From contig CAVXNM010000052.1 of assembly GCA_963763115.1 (NCBI GenBank), positions 28,960 to 92,959 of the forward strand: a stretch of DNA of 64,000 bases. Direction: 5' to 3'. Positions 19,328-27,705 of this stretch are shown one piece after another; within the stretch, counting starts at the first letter, position 1, and each line of letters starts with the position of its first letter. Below the pieces are notes generated by a model, which saw only the letters and a list, made by a program, of their open reading frames with translations, did not search any database and was not told the origin of the DNA. This DNA is from CAVQCA01 sp963763115 (GTDB lineage Bacteria; Pseudomonadota; Gammaproteobacteria; UBA9214). The translations under genes were made by a program, and so were the position numbers.

Positions 19328-19617
19328 GTGGGGAACAGCCCGAGCCAAAGTCTGCCCTGGCGGGGTTCCGCCATCCAGTCGGCCACCGTTTCCCGCCAGC
19401 TCAGATAGTGCGGCGTTTCTTTATGCGCGGCGGCCTCCGCAGGGCCGGCATAGGCCTCATAAAGGATGAACCGGGCCGGATCATCGGGTGCCTGCAGCAC
19501 ATCGAAGCGCCGGTTGCCCGGCTCCTGGACCGAGGCTTCATGGTTGCGTTTCGTGGCCGCGATGAAGTCGTTGATGTGTTCGGGCTTGACGTGGACCTGT
19601 ACCAGGGTGACATGCAT
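19324..19617 (-). CDS. antibiotic biosynthesis monooxygenase (ABM/YgiN-like)
   Basis: 97 residues of a dimeric ferredoxin-like fold. The N-terminus VTLVQVHVKPEHINDFIAAT and the middle PGNRRFDVLQAPDDPARFILYEAY are typical of cofactor-free ABM proteins related to YgiN quinol monooxygenase. The C-terminal histidine-rich KETPHYLSW segment is also usual. It heads a three-gene coupled unit with the alcohol dehydrogenase. It may process a quinone or a related aromatic; this is inference from the family. Confidence 0.85.
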   Translation of the reverse strand: MHVTLVQVHVKPEHINDFIAATKRNHEASVQEPGNRRFDVLQAPDDPARFILYEAYAGPAEAAAHKETPHYLSWRETVADWMAEPRQGRLWLGLFPT

Positions 19618-19699
19618 GACATCCTCCTGAACCGCTGTTAGATTCTCCGCTGCAGGGCGTAATCAGGGGAAATGGTAACACCTGTGGGGGTGCTATTCC

Positions 19700-21487
19700 T
19701 CAGTAGCCGAACAGGCGTACGCCCTGATAGACGCTGAAACTCACCGTCCAGGCGAGGAACAGCGACCACGCCGTGCTGTAGCCGGCGAATTTCCAGCTGT
19801 GTGACTCGCTGCGCTGGGTGGCAAGCGTGGAGAGACAGGGTGTGTACAGCAGCACGAACAGCATGAAGCTGATGGCCTGGACGCTGTCCATCTGCGTATG
19901 CAGGTAGCCGGTCAGCGCGCTTCCCTCGAGACCGGTCATGGCAACCATGGCGCCGATGACGATTTCCTTGGCCACGAAGCCGAACAGCAGCACGATGGAC
20001 ATGTCGGGGCTGATACCGATCGGTTGCAGCACCGGGTTCAGCCACTGGCCAAGCATACTCGCATACGTTCCTGCTCCGCCGGGTGTGCTGGCGTTCGGGT
20101 AGTGGGTCAGCAGCCACACCAGCACCACACCCGTGATGATGAAGTTGCTGGCGCGGCGCAGGAAATGGTAGACCTCGTGCCAGCCGCGCATCAGCACCTG
20201 CCGTGCGACCGGCAGCCGGTAGGGCGGGAGTTCCAGCACGAAGGGTTCGTCGCTCTTCAGCCGTCGTCCGAAGATCAGGGCGGTGAGGAACGCCGCGGCA
20301 AAACTCACCAGGTAGAGTAAAAACAGGATCAGGGGCGCCTGTTTGGCGGTGAACATCGCCGTGGCGATGAAGACGAACACCTGCAATCGCGCCGAGCACA
20401 GCGAAAACGGGATCACCAGCATGCTCAGCAGACGCAGCGAGCGGCTGCGCATCACCCGGGTGCCCATCAATGCGGGTACGTTGCAGCCGAAGCCCATCAG
20501 CAACATGACGAAGCCGCGGCCATCGAGTCCCAGCCGCGCCATCAGCGCATCGGTCAGGAAAGCCGCGCGCGCCAGATAGCCGCTGTCCTCGACCATGGCC
20601 ATGAAGAAGAAAAACAGGATGATGACCGGCACGAAGGAGGCAACGGTACCGATGCCGTCATAGAGGCCTTCGACCAGAAAGCCGTAGAGCGTGGCCGGCA
20701 GTAGGTCTTTCAGGGGTACCAGCGCCCAACTGCGAAAACCGTCCAGCAACCAGGCCACCGCATCCTGGAGCGGAGCGCCCAGTGTGTACACGGCCTGGAA
20801 AACCAGGAACATCGCCAGCAGGAACAGCGGCAGTCCCAGCCACGGGTGCAGCAGCACGCGGTCGATGCGCTCGGTCACCTTGCGCACCAGGCGGCTGGGA
20901 GCGAAGACGCTTTTCTTTACCAGCGCCTCGGCGTGTTCCACCAGCTGATCGTCGGCGTGCAGGGTACTGCGCAGCCGGTCGAGCGAGACCGGCGTGGAGT
21001 TCTGGATACCCGTGGTGAGTGCTTCGCGCACCTCATTCATGCCGGTGCCGTGGCGCGCGCTCAGCATCACCACCGGGCATCTAAGATCCGCGGCGAGCGT
21101 GGCCGCATCAATTCGGATACCCAGCTGATCGGCCTCATCGATCATGTTGATCAGGATAACTGGCTTCATGCCGAGCTGGCAGAACTGCAGGGCCATGGGC
21201 AGCTGGTGATCCAGCTGGGTGGCGTTGAGGATGACGACGATCAGATCAAGGGGGATGCTTTCCAGGAAGCGGCGTACGATCTGCTCGTCGTCGGAGAATC
21301 CGTGCAAGTCGTAGATACCGGGCAGATCGACCACTTCCACGGCCTGTCCACCCAGCACGACACGCGCAGTGAGCAGATCGACGGTGACGCCGGGCCAGTT
21401 GCCGACTCGCGAGGATGAACCGGTCAGCCGGTTGAAAAGAGTCGATTTGCCTGTATTGGGCATGCCGACAATGGCAAGGCGTTTCAC
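19700..21487 (-). CDS. feoB: ferrous iron transporter FeoB
   Basis: About 595 residues, at the short end of the family. The N-terminal G protein has GMPNTGKSTLFNRLTG (G1), NWPGVTVD (G2), DLPGIYDL (G3) and NMID (G4). The membrane part contains the conserved GFGCNVPALMGTRVM and the later VAKEIVIGAM gate segments. It moves Fe(II) across the inner membrane. The start is the GTG at 21487, two bases behind the feoA stop; the open frame runs further upstream but overlaps feoA. No feoC is present after it. Confidence 0.94.
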   Translation of the reverse strand: MKRLAIVGMPNTGKSTLFNRLTGSSSRVGNWPGVTVDLLTARVVLGGQAVEVVDLPGIYDLHGFSDDEQIVRRFLESIPLDLIVVILNATQLDHQLPMALQFCQLGMKPVILINMIDEADQLGIRIDAATLAADLRCPVVMLSARHGTGMNEVREALTTGIQNSTPVSLDRLRSTLHADDQLVEHAEALVKKSVFAPSRLVRKVTERIDRVLLHPWLGLPLFLLAMFLVFQAVYTLGAPLQDAVAWLLDGFRSWALVPLKDLLPATLYGFLVEGLYDGIGTVASFVPVIILFFFFMAMVEDSGYLARAAFLTDALMARLGLDGRGFVMLLMGFGCNVPALMGTRVMRSRSLRLLSMLVIPFSLCSARLQVFVFIATAMFTAKQAPLILFLLYLVSFAAAFLTALIFGRRLKSDEPFVLELPPYRLPVARQVLMRGWHEVYHFLRRASNFIITGVVLVWLLTHYPNASTPGGAGTYASMLGQWLNPVLQPIGISPDMSIVLLFGFVAKEIVIGAMVAMTGLEGSALTGYLHTQMDSVQAISFMLFVLLYTPCLSTLATQRSESHSWKFAGYSTAWSLFLAWTVSFSVYQGVRLFGY

Positions 21488-21489
21488 TG

Positions 21490-21732
21490 TCAGGAGGAGA
21501 TGGACACACGTGCCGCGTCGCAGCGGCGCATGATCAGGTGGATACTGCCCACGCGTATCTGCATGGGTCCGATGCGCGGGCATCGGATTACCTCGGCTTC
21601 ACGTCCGGTACGCAGCCCCATTGCCTGGAGGCGGCTGCGGGTGCTGTCGGGAGCGTGTATACCGGTGATGAAGGCGCATTCGCCTTTGCGCAGGCAGGAG
21701 AGTGTCCGGAGTGAGGGCGTTATTTCAAGCAT
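21490..21732 (-). CDS. feoA: ferrous iron transport protein A
   Basis: 80 residues from the ATG at 21732, a normal FeoA size. It is an SH3-like small protein with LRKGECAFITGI, RLQAMGLRTGREAEVIRC and the C-terminal RVGSIHLIMRRCDA stretch usual in the family. It probably supports FeoB function at the inner membrane. Further upstream in-frame starts exist, but they run through the candidate Fur box and do not match the family. Confidence 0.9.
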   Translation of the reverse strand: MLEITPSLRTLSCLRKGECAFITGIHAPDSTRSRLQAMGLRTGREAEVIRCPRIGPMQIRVGSIHLIMRRCDAARVSISS

Positions 21733-21756
21733 GACGGCTATGATCGTTATACGATT

Positions 21757-21775
21757 GCGAATTGTTATCATTATT
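21757..21775 (-). promoter_or_regulatory. candidate Fur box upstream of feoAB
   Basis: On the coding strand of feoAB the 19 bases AATAATGATAACAATTCGC agree with the classical Fur consensus at about 13 of 19 positions, including an uninterrupted TAATGATAA core. It lies about 25 bases before the feoA start, so iron-bound Fur could repress the operon. The match was scored by eye. Confidence 0.6.
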
Positions 21776-21798
21776 TCTTGCAATACGTGTGTCGTCAA

Positions 21799-22135
21799 GT
21801 GATTTCATTTGCCATAGTGGGGGTTGCGGAAAACGCATGTCTAAATATACTGCATCTATTTAAGTAAATTCTAATAAAATTATTATTATCTTTGTCAGCA
21901 ATAACTTATTTGGTAATTATAATTATATTAATCATGTAGTTAATGAATATTTAACCATATTACATTAACTTTTTATGCCTCGACCCGAATGGTTACTCCC
22001 CACGGTCAATACCACATATCTCCGACATTGCCCGGGCGCCCTGTAACTGTGCATGAAGTCACAACAAACACATTGGGAAATACCCGGGACAGCTGATGCT
22101 CCTGCTGGCCGCGCTCGACCTGCTGACAGCAGCGG
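21799..22135. other. AT-rich spacer between feoAB and the trkH remnant
   Basis: The part from about 21840 to 21970 is very AT-rich, in sharp contrast to the GC-rich surroundings, and contains many TTAA and ATTAAT runs. No open frame, tRNA or clear dyad was found. It may hold promoters or mark an old insertion junction. The end near 22090 adjoins the truncated trkH sequence. Confidence 0.55.
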
Positions 22136-22842
22136 TTGCTGACGTTTTCGAGCCTGAGCGTGGCGCTGGCAGTTTATTATCAGACCTGGGACCAGGGCTG
22201 GCGCGAACTTTTCGGCGATACGGAAAGCCAGGGGTTGCCGGGCGCCGTGGCGCTGAGTTGTTCGCTGCTAATCCTGAGCATGCACTGGAGCGGTTCATCG
22301 AGTTGGGTGGACAGCTTGCGGCATGCCGTGCTGCTGGGCATCTCCGCCCAGACCACCACGGGTTTCTCCAGTCTCGATGTCAGCGGGCTGCAGCCGCTGT
22401 CCAGGTTGATCATGATGCTGTCCATGTCCATCGGCGGCGATATCGGTTCGACCGCCGGTGGGGGGAAGATTCTCAGGCTGCTGGTGCTGCTGCGCCTGCT
22501 GTAATTTATCATCCGCACCACCGAGGCGCCGAGTCATGCGGTGAACGAACCGCGTCTGGGCGGGCGGCGTCTCAGCCAGCCGGGATTCATCGTCGTACTG
22601 TCCTTGCTGGCCATGTTCGTCCTGGTCATTCTCCTGACGTGGTGGCCTTCCTTGCGCTGGGGTATGATCCCCTGGACAGCCTTTTCGAGGTGGTCTCGGC
22701 GACTGCGACTACCGGTCTGTCCGCGGGCATCTCCTGGCCCGGGCTTGAACCCGCGTTGAAGGGCGTGTTGTGTCTCGATATGCTGGCGGGACGGCTGGAG
22801 ATCGTGGCGCTGCTGGTGCTGCTCTATAACGAAAACAGGTAA
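22136..22842 (+). pseudogene. TrkH-type potassium uptake protein, truncated and broken
   Basis: The stretch SAQTTTGFSSLDVSGLQPLS and then SIGGDIGSTAGGGKI is the third pore loop region of TrkH/KtrB carriers. A TAA at 22502-22504 interrupts the frame, which continues with PSHAVNEPRLGGRRL. A frameshift near 22640 then leads into LALGYDPLDSLFEVVSATATTGLS and the last helix. The N-terminal half is missing. The gene must be dead unless the sequence is wrong at several places. It converges on the N-type ATPase operon. Confidence 0.8.
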
Positions 22843-22948
22843 ACAATTGGCGTCCTTTCGGCAACTGCTGCATGCGTTGCTCTACCTCCTGCATCCATGC
22901 AATCGTGCGTCTCTGCGGTGAGTTTGTTTCTTTACAGAAGGACACGAG

Positions 22949-23803
22949 CTACCAGGGCTTGTGATCCGGGCGCGTCGTGCTCAGCAGGATTACCTCGATT
23001 TCCTCGATGATCTCTTCCTGGCGCAGCGCATTGGATTTGCGCAGCAGCGCGCTTGATTTCTCATCCAGGTGCCGAACCGCGCCTTCCAGGTGGCGTACAC
23101 GCCGCAGGTTTTCCGCCATCAGCGAAACATACATGATTTCGTGCAGCACGGAAAACAGGTAGTGATCGAGCAGCGCGCCGAGAAATGCCTGCGGCGGCAG
23201 TTGGGTCAGCGGGGCGTGGGTAAACCGCGGTGCGGCGTCCCGATAGCGTTCGAAGGGCGGCAGCACCTCGGTGACGATAACCTGTTGCTGTTCCGGATCG
23301 TGATGAAACACGTTCAGTGAGAGCATGCCGTGCTGCGCCTGCATCACGGCTAGTTCACGGGTAATGGCATGCAGTGTCTTCTCCACCTCACCAACGGCGG
23401 TGGCGCCGTCGAACGCGGCGACCACGCGCGGATCTGCCTCCAGGCGTGCGCCCAGCTTGCGCCCGGTCATCATCACCCGTGGGGATGCGATGTGCTGCTC
23501 CTCGAGGTAGCCCTCCAGCCGGGCGAGCAGCGCCTCGTTGAAGTCACCGCAAAAGCCCCGTTCCGAACCGACCAGCAAGCAGACCGGTTGAGTCGAACCG
23601 TCCGGCGGCGGCAGCGCCTCGGGATGGAAGCCGAGAAAATCGGCGGCCATTGTCTCGACGTGGGCGACCACCGCCCGCTGTGCATCCAGGAAGCGCCCCA
23701 GCTTGCGGATTTCCAGGTACGCCAGGGTTTTCATGGAATTCATGATGTTCCGGATTTCACCGAAGGAATGGCGCCGCTGTTCGAGCGTGCGCCGGCGGGT
23801 CAT
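22949..23803 (-). CDS. atpG: N-type ATP synthase gamma subunit
   Basis: 285 residues. The N-terminal helix (RRTLEQRRHSFGEIRNIMNSMKTLA) and the C-terminal helix (LRKSNALRQEEIIEEIEVILL) form the rotor shaft of F-type ATPases. The ATG at 23803 overlaps the alpha TGA. It is the last gene of an operon with the order of the alternative N-ATPase (beta, epsilon, AtpQ, a, c, b, alpha, gamma). The divergent sequence and the absence of a delta gene separate it from the housekeeping enzyme. Confidence 0.88.
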   Translation of the reverse strand: MTRRRTLEQRRHSFGEIRNIMNSMKTLAYLEIRKLGRFLDAQRAVVAHVETMAADFLGFHPEALPPPDGSTQPVCLLVGSERGFCGDFNEALLARLEGYLEEQHIASPRVMMTGRKLGARLEADPRVVAAFDGATAVGEVEKTLHAITRELAVMQAQHGMLSLNVFHHDPEQQQVIVTEVLPPFERYRDAAPRFTHAPLTQLPPQAFLGALLDHYLFSVLHEIMYVSLMAENLRRVRHLEGAVRHLDEKSSALLRKSNALRQEEIIEEIEVILLSTTRPDHKPW

Positions 23804-25287
23804 GCAGTGTGACCCGCGGCAAGCCAGTCGGCCACAGCCGTGGCCCACTGTTCACGGGGACTGTCCAGCGTCAGCCCCGATGCACTGACGCGGGTTTCCA
23901 GGGTAATCAGCCGAGCGGGAATGTCCTCGGGTTCGATCGCATCGAAACGACCGTCATTGAAGGCCACCAGCCAGGCCATCTGGAATTCGATCGGCAGCGG
24001 TTCGAGGCGGTCCTGCTTGAAGATCTCGCGCAGCGCGCGGCCGCGCCGTATGGCTTTCTCCATGGAGCTTTCCAGGCGGGCGCCGAATCGGGTGAATACC
24101 TCCAGGTCGAGGAACTGCAGGTAATCGAGCTTCATGCGACCTGCCTCCTCCTTGATGCGCGCATGCTGGGCCTGGCCACCGATGCGGGAGACTGACAGGG
24201 CAATGTCGATGGCGGGCCGGAATCCGCCGGCGAACAGTCCTCGGTCAAGGTAGATCTGGCCATCGGTGATGGAGATCAGGTTGGTGGGGATATAGGCGGC
24301 GATTTCCCCTTCCCGGGTTTCCACAATCGGCAACGCCGTGATGCTGCCACCGCCGTGCGCGGCATTGAGGCAGGTGGCGCGCTCCAGCAGGCGCGCGTGC
24401 ACCGAGAAGATGTCGCCCGGGTAGGCCTCGCGGCCGGGCGGACGGCGCAGCAGCAGCGAAAGTTCGCGGTAGGTCCGCGCATGGGTGGCGAGATCGTCAT
24501 AGACCACCAGCGTATCGCGACCCTGCTGCATCCAGAATTCGGCCACGGCGCAACCGGCGAACGGCGCCAGGTGCTGCAGGCCGGGCAGGGCGCTGGACTC
24601 GGCGACCACCAGTGTGGTGTATTCCAGGGCGCCATGCTCGCGCAGAATGTCGATGGTGTTGACCACGGTGCTGCGTTTCTGGCCGATCAGCACGTACACG
24701 CAGGTCACCGACTTGCCGCGCTGGTTGAGCACGGCATCGATCGCCACCGAACTGCGGCCCAGTCCCTCGTCGCCGATCAGCAGCTGGCGCTGTCCCTTGC
24801 CGACGGGAATCAGGGTGTCGATGACCTTGATCCCGGTATACAACGGTTGCTGCACGCGCTCGCGCGCGGTGAGCGGCGGGGAGGTATTCTCCAGCGGCCG
24901 GAAGGCGGCGGGCTCCGGCACCGGTCCCTGGTCGAGCGGCTGGCCGAGCGGATCGATGACGCGCCCGAGCAGGGTGTCACCTACGGGTATGGCCAGTGAG
25001 CGCGCGCTCGGGTGTACGATCGTTCCCGCCGTCAGGGCGGCGGTCTCATACAGCAGCACCGAGCCCACCAGCGTCTCGGTCAGGTCAAAGACCATGGCGC
25101 GGCTGCCGTCCTCGAAGGTAAGGACATCGTCCATCGAGGCCGATGGCAGCCCGGTAATCCAGGCGATGCCATCACCGACCGAGACCACGCACCCCTGTTC
25201 GATGATGCGCAGGCCGGGGCGGTACTGCGCCAGCCAGTTCCCCTGCCGGTCAAGCAGACCGGTGCGGGTATCCGCTTCAGATATCAT
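23800..25287 (-). CDS. atpA: N-type ATP synthase alpha subunit with altered P-loop
   Basis: About 495 residues, normal for alpha. The beta-barrel, nucleotide-binding and C-terminal helical domains are all recognisable. The Walker A loop, normally GDRQTGKT, reads GDEGLGRSS here, so the lysine that contacts phosphates is arginine. This site in alpha is non-catalytic, so the change need not abolish activity. The start at ATG 25287 overlaps the end of atpF by 11 bases. Part of the N-ATPase operon. Confidence 0.88.
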   Translation of the reverse strand: MISEADTRTGLLDRQGNWLAQYRPGLRIIEQGCVVSVGDGIAWITGLPSASMDDVLTFEDGSRAMVFDLTETLVGSVLLYETAALTAGTIVHPSARSLAIPVGDTLLGRVIDPLGQPLDQGPVPEPAAFRPLENTSPPLTARERVQQPLYTGIKVIDTLIPVGKGQRQLLIGDEGLGRSSVAIDAVLNQRGKSVTCVYVLIGQKRSTVVNTIDILREHGALEYTTLVVAESSALPGLQHLAPFAGCAVAEFWMQQGRDTLVVYDDLATHARTYRELSLLLRRPPGREAYPGDIFSVHARLLERATCLNAAHGGGSITALPIVETREGEIAAYIPTNLISITDGQIYLDRGLFAGGFRPAIDIALSVSRIGGQAQHARIKEEAGRMKLDYLQFLDLEVFTRFGARLESSMEKAIRRGRALREIFKQDRLEPLPIEFQMAWLVAFNDGRFDAIEPEDIPARLITLETRVSASGLTLDSPREQWATAVADWLAAGHTA

Positions 25288-26023
25288 GGGCCAGCCGGGC
25301 GAAGCCCGCCAGTTCATCCTTCACATTTGCCTGCAACACCCAGGCCCCGACGGTGATGCGCACGCCGGCCAGCAGTTCCGGGTCTACCTTGTACTCCAAC
25401 GGCAGTTGCATCCCGAGGCAGGCGCCCAGCGCCTGTTCCAGACGCTCGCGTGCAGCCTTATCGAGGGCGAAGGCGCTGGTGACCCGTATGCCGTCAGGCG
25501 CGGCGCCGACGCCGGAGCGCAGGTCCTCGAGTTGGGGTGCAGGCAGCGTTTCCAGTTGTTGCAGCAGCAACTCGATCAATTTTTCCTGCAGCGGTGGTTC
25601 GGCCGCGAGCATCATCAACCGAGTGGCGAACTGCGCGCCCTGGGTGAGTGCCGTCTGCTCCAGTTGTCGCTTGAGGTTATCGAGCCGGCGCTGTTCCACG
25701 ATCGCGGATCGTTCCTTCTCCTGCGCCAAGTCGCTCGCGAGTGTCTGCAAGCGTTGTACCCGTTCCGCCTCGATTTCCTTCGCCAGCTGTTCACGCGCCG
25801 CTCGGCGTTCCCGGTCCCACTCGGCGAGCCGGTTTTCGTACTGACTGCGCAGTGCCTGCGCCTCATCCTGAAGCTGCCTCGCATCGGCCCGGGTTTTTTC
25901 GATGCCGGCCCGGCGCCGGGCGATCACATTGAGCACCGGCTGGTAGAAAAACCGCTTCAGGATCCAGACCAGGATCAGGAAGTTGATGATCTCGAGAACG
26001 AAGGTCGACCAGTTGAGTTCCAA
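25277..26023 (-). CDS. atpF: N-type ATP synthase subunit b
   Basis: 248 residues, clearly longer than the 156 of the housekeeping b subunit, as is usual for N-ATPases. One N-terminal membrane helix (STFVLEIINFLILVWILKRF) is followed by a long charged coiled coil from about residue 35 to 140. The C-terminal part (from about 150) resembles a delta-like domain, consistent with the absence of a separate delta gene. It forms the stator stalk. It lies between atpE (44-base gap) and atpA (overlap). Confidence 0.86.
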   Translation of the reverse strand: MELNWSTFVLEIINFLILVWILKRFFYQPVLNVIARRRAGIEKTRADARQLQDEAQALRSQYENRLAEWDRERRAAREQLAKEIEAERVQRLQTLASDLAQEKERSAIVEQRRLDNLKRQLEQTALTQGAQFATRLMMLAAEPPLQEKLIELLLQQLETLPAPQLEDLRSGVGAAPDGIRVTSAFALDKAARERLEQALGACLGMQLPLEYKVDPELLAGVRITVGAWVLQANVKDELAGFARLAHDI

Positions 26024-26067
26024 GCGCGTGTTCCCCGCGGATTGATCGGAGTGAGGGCTGCCGAGCC

Positions 26068-26334
26068 TTACTTCAGCAGGTATCCCAGCAACGGGTTGCG
26101 GAACAGCACGATGAGCACGATGACCAACACGTAGATGGCGAGCGATTCGATCATCGCCAGACCGATGAACAGGGTGCGCATGATGGAACGCTCGGCTTCC
26201 GGTTGCCGGGCCATTGCATCGAGCGCACTGCTGATGGCCCGTCCCATGGCGAGCGCGGGCCCCAGCACGCCGATGGCGATGCCGAGAACCGCTGCAACCG
26301 TGGATACCAGGGCGAAAGTAGACAAGTCAGGCAT
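26068..26334 (-). CDS. atpE: N-type ATP synthase subunit c
   Basis: 88 residues with two membrane helices and the ARQPE loop. The ion-carrying glutamate is in IESLAIY of helix 2, followed by Ser and, five residues on, Tyr, as in sodium-type rings. In helix 1 the place of the sodium-ligand glutamine holds Met (ALAMGRA). The ion used is therefore uncertain. It forms the rotor ring. The atpB stop lies three bases before this gene's start. Confidence 0.88.
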   Translation of the reverse strand: MPDLSTFALVSTVAAVLGIAIGVLGPALAMGRAISSALDAMARQPEAERSIMRTLFIGLAMIESLAIYVLVIVLIVLFRNPLLGYLLK

Positions 26335-26337
26335 GCG

Positions 26338-27024
26338 TTACTCCTTGGTCTGTTGTCGAAGTTGGTGTGACTGCAGCCCGCCGGCGACATAGATCAGCGC
26401 CAGCATGCCGAAGATGTAGGCCTGCACCAGCGCCTCGATGATGTGCAGCATCAGTATCGGGATGGGTGCGAGGAAGCCGGCCAGCATGAGGATCAGAAGG
26501 GCCGCCATCTCCAGACTCATCATATTGCCGAACAGGCGTACCGCGAGCGCCACGGTGCGGGTGATTTCGCTGAGGACATGGAACGGCAGCAGGATGGGGC
26601 TGGGGGAAAGATAATGGCGCAAGTAGGCCCTCAGACCACTGCTGCGCACCCCGAACCAGTACACCGACAGGAACACCAGGATGGCGAGCGCGGAGGTCGC
26701 CGACAGGTCACGCGTCGGGGAGTGCACGCCCGGGATCAGGCCGCATAGGTTGGCTATTACCAGGAATACCCACAGGCTGCCGATGAACGGCAGCAGCAGG
26801 CGTGTCTGCTCGGGCGCTACTGCGCATATGGCTTCCTCGATGGTGCCGACAATGCCTTCGGCTGCGACCTGCAGTATTCCCGGCTCCAGGGTGAGCCGTC
26901 GGGTGAGCGACCAGCCGGCGAGCCAGATCGCGGCCATGATCAGCCAGGTGGTGATGACCGTACCGGTAATTTGCAGAGGTCCCAGCCGGAACACGGTCTC
27001 TGCTACTATCCCGCTGCCCGTCAT
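26338..27024 (-). CDS. atpB: N-type ATP synthase subunit a
   Basis: 228 residues and about six membrane helices. The essential arginine of the ion channel lies in ALAVRLFGNMMS, and the last helix (HIIEALVQAYIFGMLALIY) is also characteristic. The gene starts only three bases after the AtpQ stop. In most N-ATPase operons atpR comes between atpQ and atpB; there is no room for it here. Confidence 0.9.
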   Translation of the reverse strand: MTGSGIVAETVFRLGPLQITGTVITTWLIMAAIWLAGWSLTRRLTLEPGILQVAAEGIVGTIEEAICAVAPEQTRLLLPFIGSLWVFLVIANLCGLIPGVHSPTRDLSATSALAILVFLSVYWFGVRSSGLRAYLRHYLSPSPILLPFHVLSEITRTVALAVRLFGNMMSLEMAALLILMLAGFLAPIPILMLHIIEALVQAYIFGMLALIYVAGGLQSHQLRQQTKE

Positions 27025-27027
27025 GCG

Positions 27028-27297
27028 CTAATCTCTGATGAAAAGGTACACGTTGATGCCGCCAATGATCACACCCAGGAAGATCATGCTCAAGGTCCAG
27101 CGTATGGAATAGCCCGCCGCCAGGCCGTCCAGCCAGCGTCCCAGGTAGGCGCCGGCCACCACCGGCAGCACCAACATCAGGCCGAGGGTGCCGATATAGG
27201 CGGTCTGCGCAAGCAGCGTCCGCCGGTCGCGGTCGGCCTGCCGCATGCGCCGGGCCTGACGATCGACCTGCCTGCGAAGCCGCTCGTACGGATTCAC
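27028..27297 (-). CDS. atpQ: N-type ATPase accessory protein AtpQ (AtpZ/AtpI-like)
   Basis: About 89 residues. A charged, arginine-rich N-terminus of about 35 residues is followed by two membrane helices (TAYIGTLGLMLVLPVVAGAY and WTLSMIFLGVIIGGINVYL). This is the AtpI-like form found in N-ATPase operons. The GTG at 27297 overlaps the epsilon stop (GTGA). AtpQ-type proteins may help ring assembly or magnesium uptake; this is family inference. The usual partner atpR is absent. Confidence 0.75.
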   Translation of the reverse strand: MNPYERLRRQVDRQARRMRQADRDRRTLLAQTAYIGTLGLMLVLPVVAGAYLGRWLDGLAAGYSIRWTLSMIFLGVIIGGINVYLFIRD

Positions 27298-27705
27298 CGG
27301 CCACCGCCTCCGGCGCGATGCATCTCCCACAGGCGCCGCAGGAGTTCCTCCTCCATGCGGTGCAGGCTCTCCTTGATGATGCGCAAACCCTCTTCCTCGG
27401 CGAGCAGTTGCTCCTGCAGGGCGGCGCTGATGCGCTCGTAGTCGTCATCCAGCAGGTAACGGCGCGTGCTGATGGACAACTCATCGTTCACGAAGTAGAG
27501 CAGTGCGCCGGGAAACGCCAGGTAGCGCCAGTGTCCGTCGGCGCGGCGGAAGCGCGCCAGCCCGAACAGCAGCGCGGTCATCATGCGTGCGTGGCCGGCG
27601 AGAATGCCGAAGCTGCCCGAGGCATCCTCGCCCACGAAGGAAATCACCTCCTCGAAGGTTTCACGACGGACCGCATCGCGAGAGTGTCAGCCGGAAGGTC
27701 TTCAT
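27294..27705 (-). pseudogene. atpC: N-type ATP synthase epsilon subunit, frameshifted near the start
   Basis: Translation from ATG 27705 gives MKTFRLTLS and then, through one extra base near 27678, enters a wrong frame that stops after about 13 residues. Skipping that base restores RRETFEEVISFVGEDASGSFG, a clear epsilon N-terminal beta domain, followed by a helical C-terminus. The start overlaps the beta stop (ATGA). An internal restart could at best give a protein lacking the first strands. Real mutation or base-call error cannot be told apart here. Confidence 0.8.

Noticed and set aside
18059..19408. 449-codon plus-strand frame opposite the alcohol dehydrogenase
   Set aside because: It is the mirror of a well-supported gene, and its composition (Gly, Gln, His, Arg rich) is that of an antisense translation.
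24614..26134. 506-codon plus-strand frame opposite atpA and atpF
   Set aside because: It crosses the boundary of two real genes on the other strand and has no family signature.
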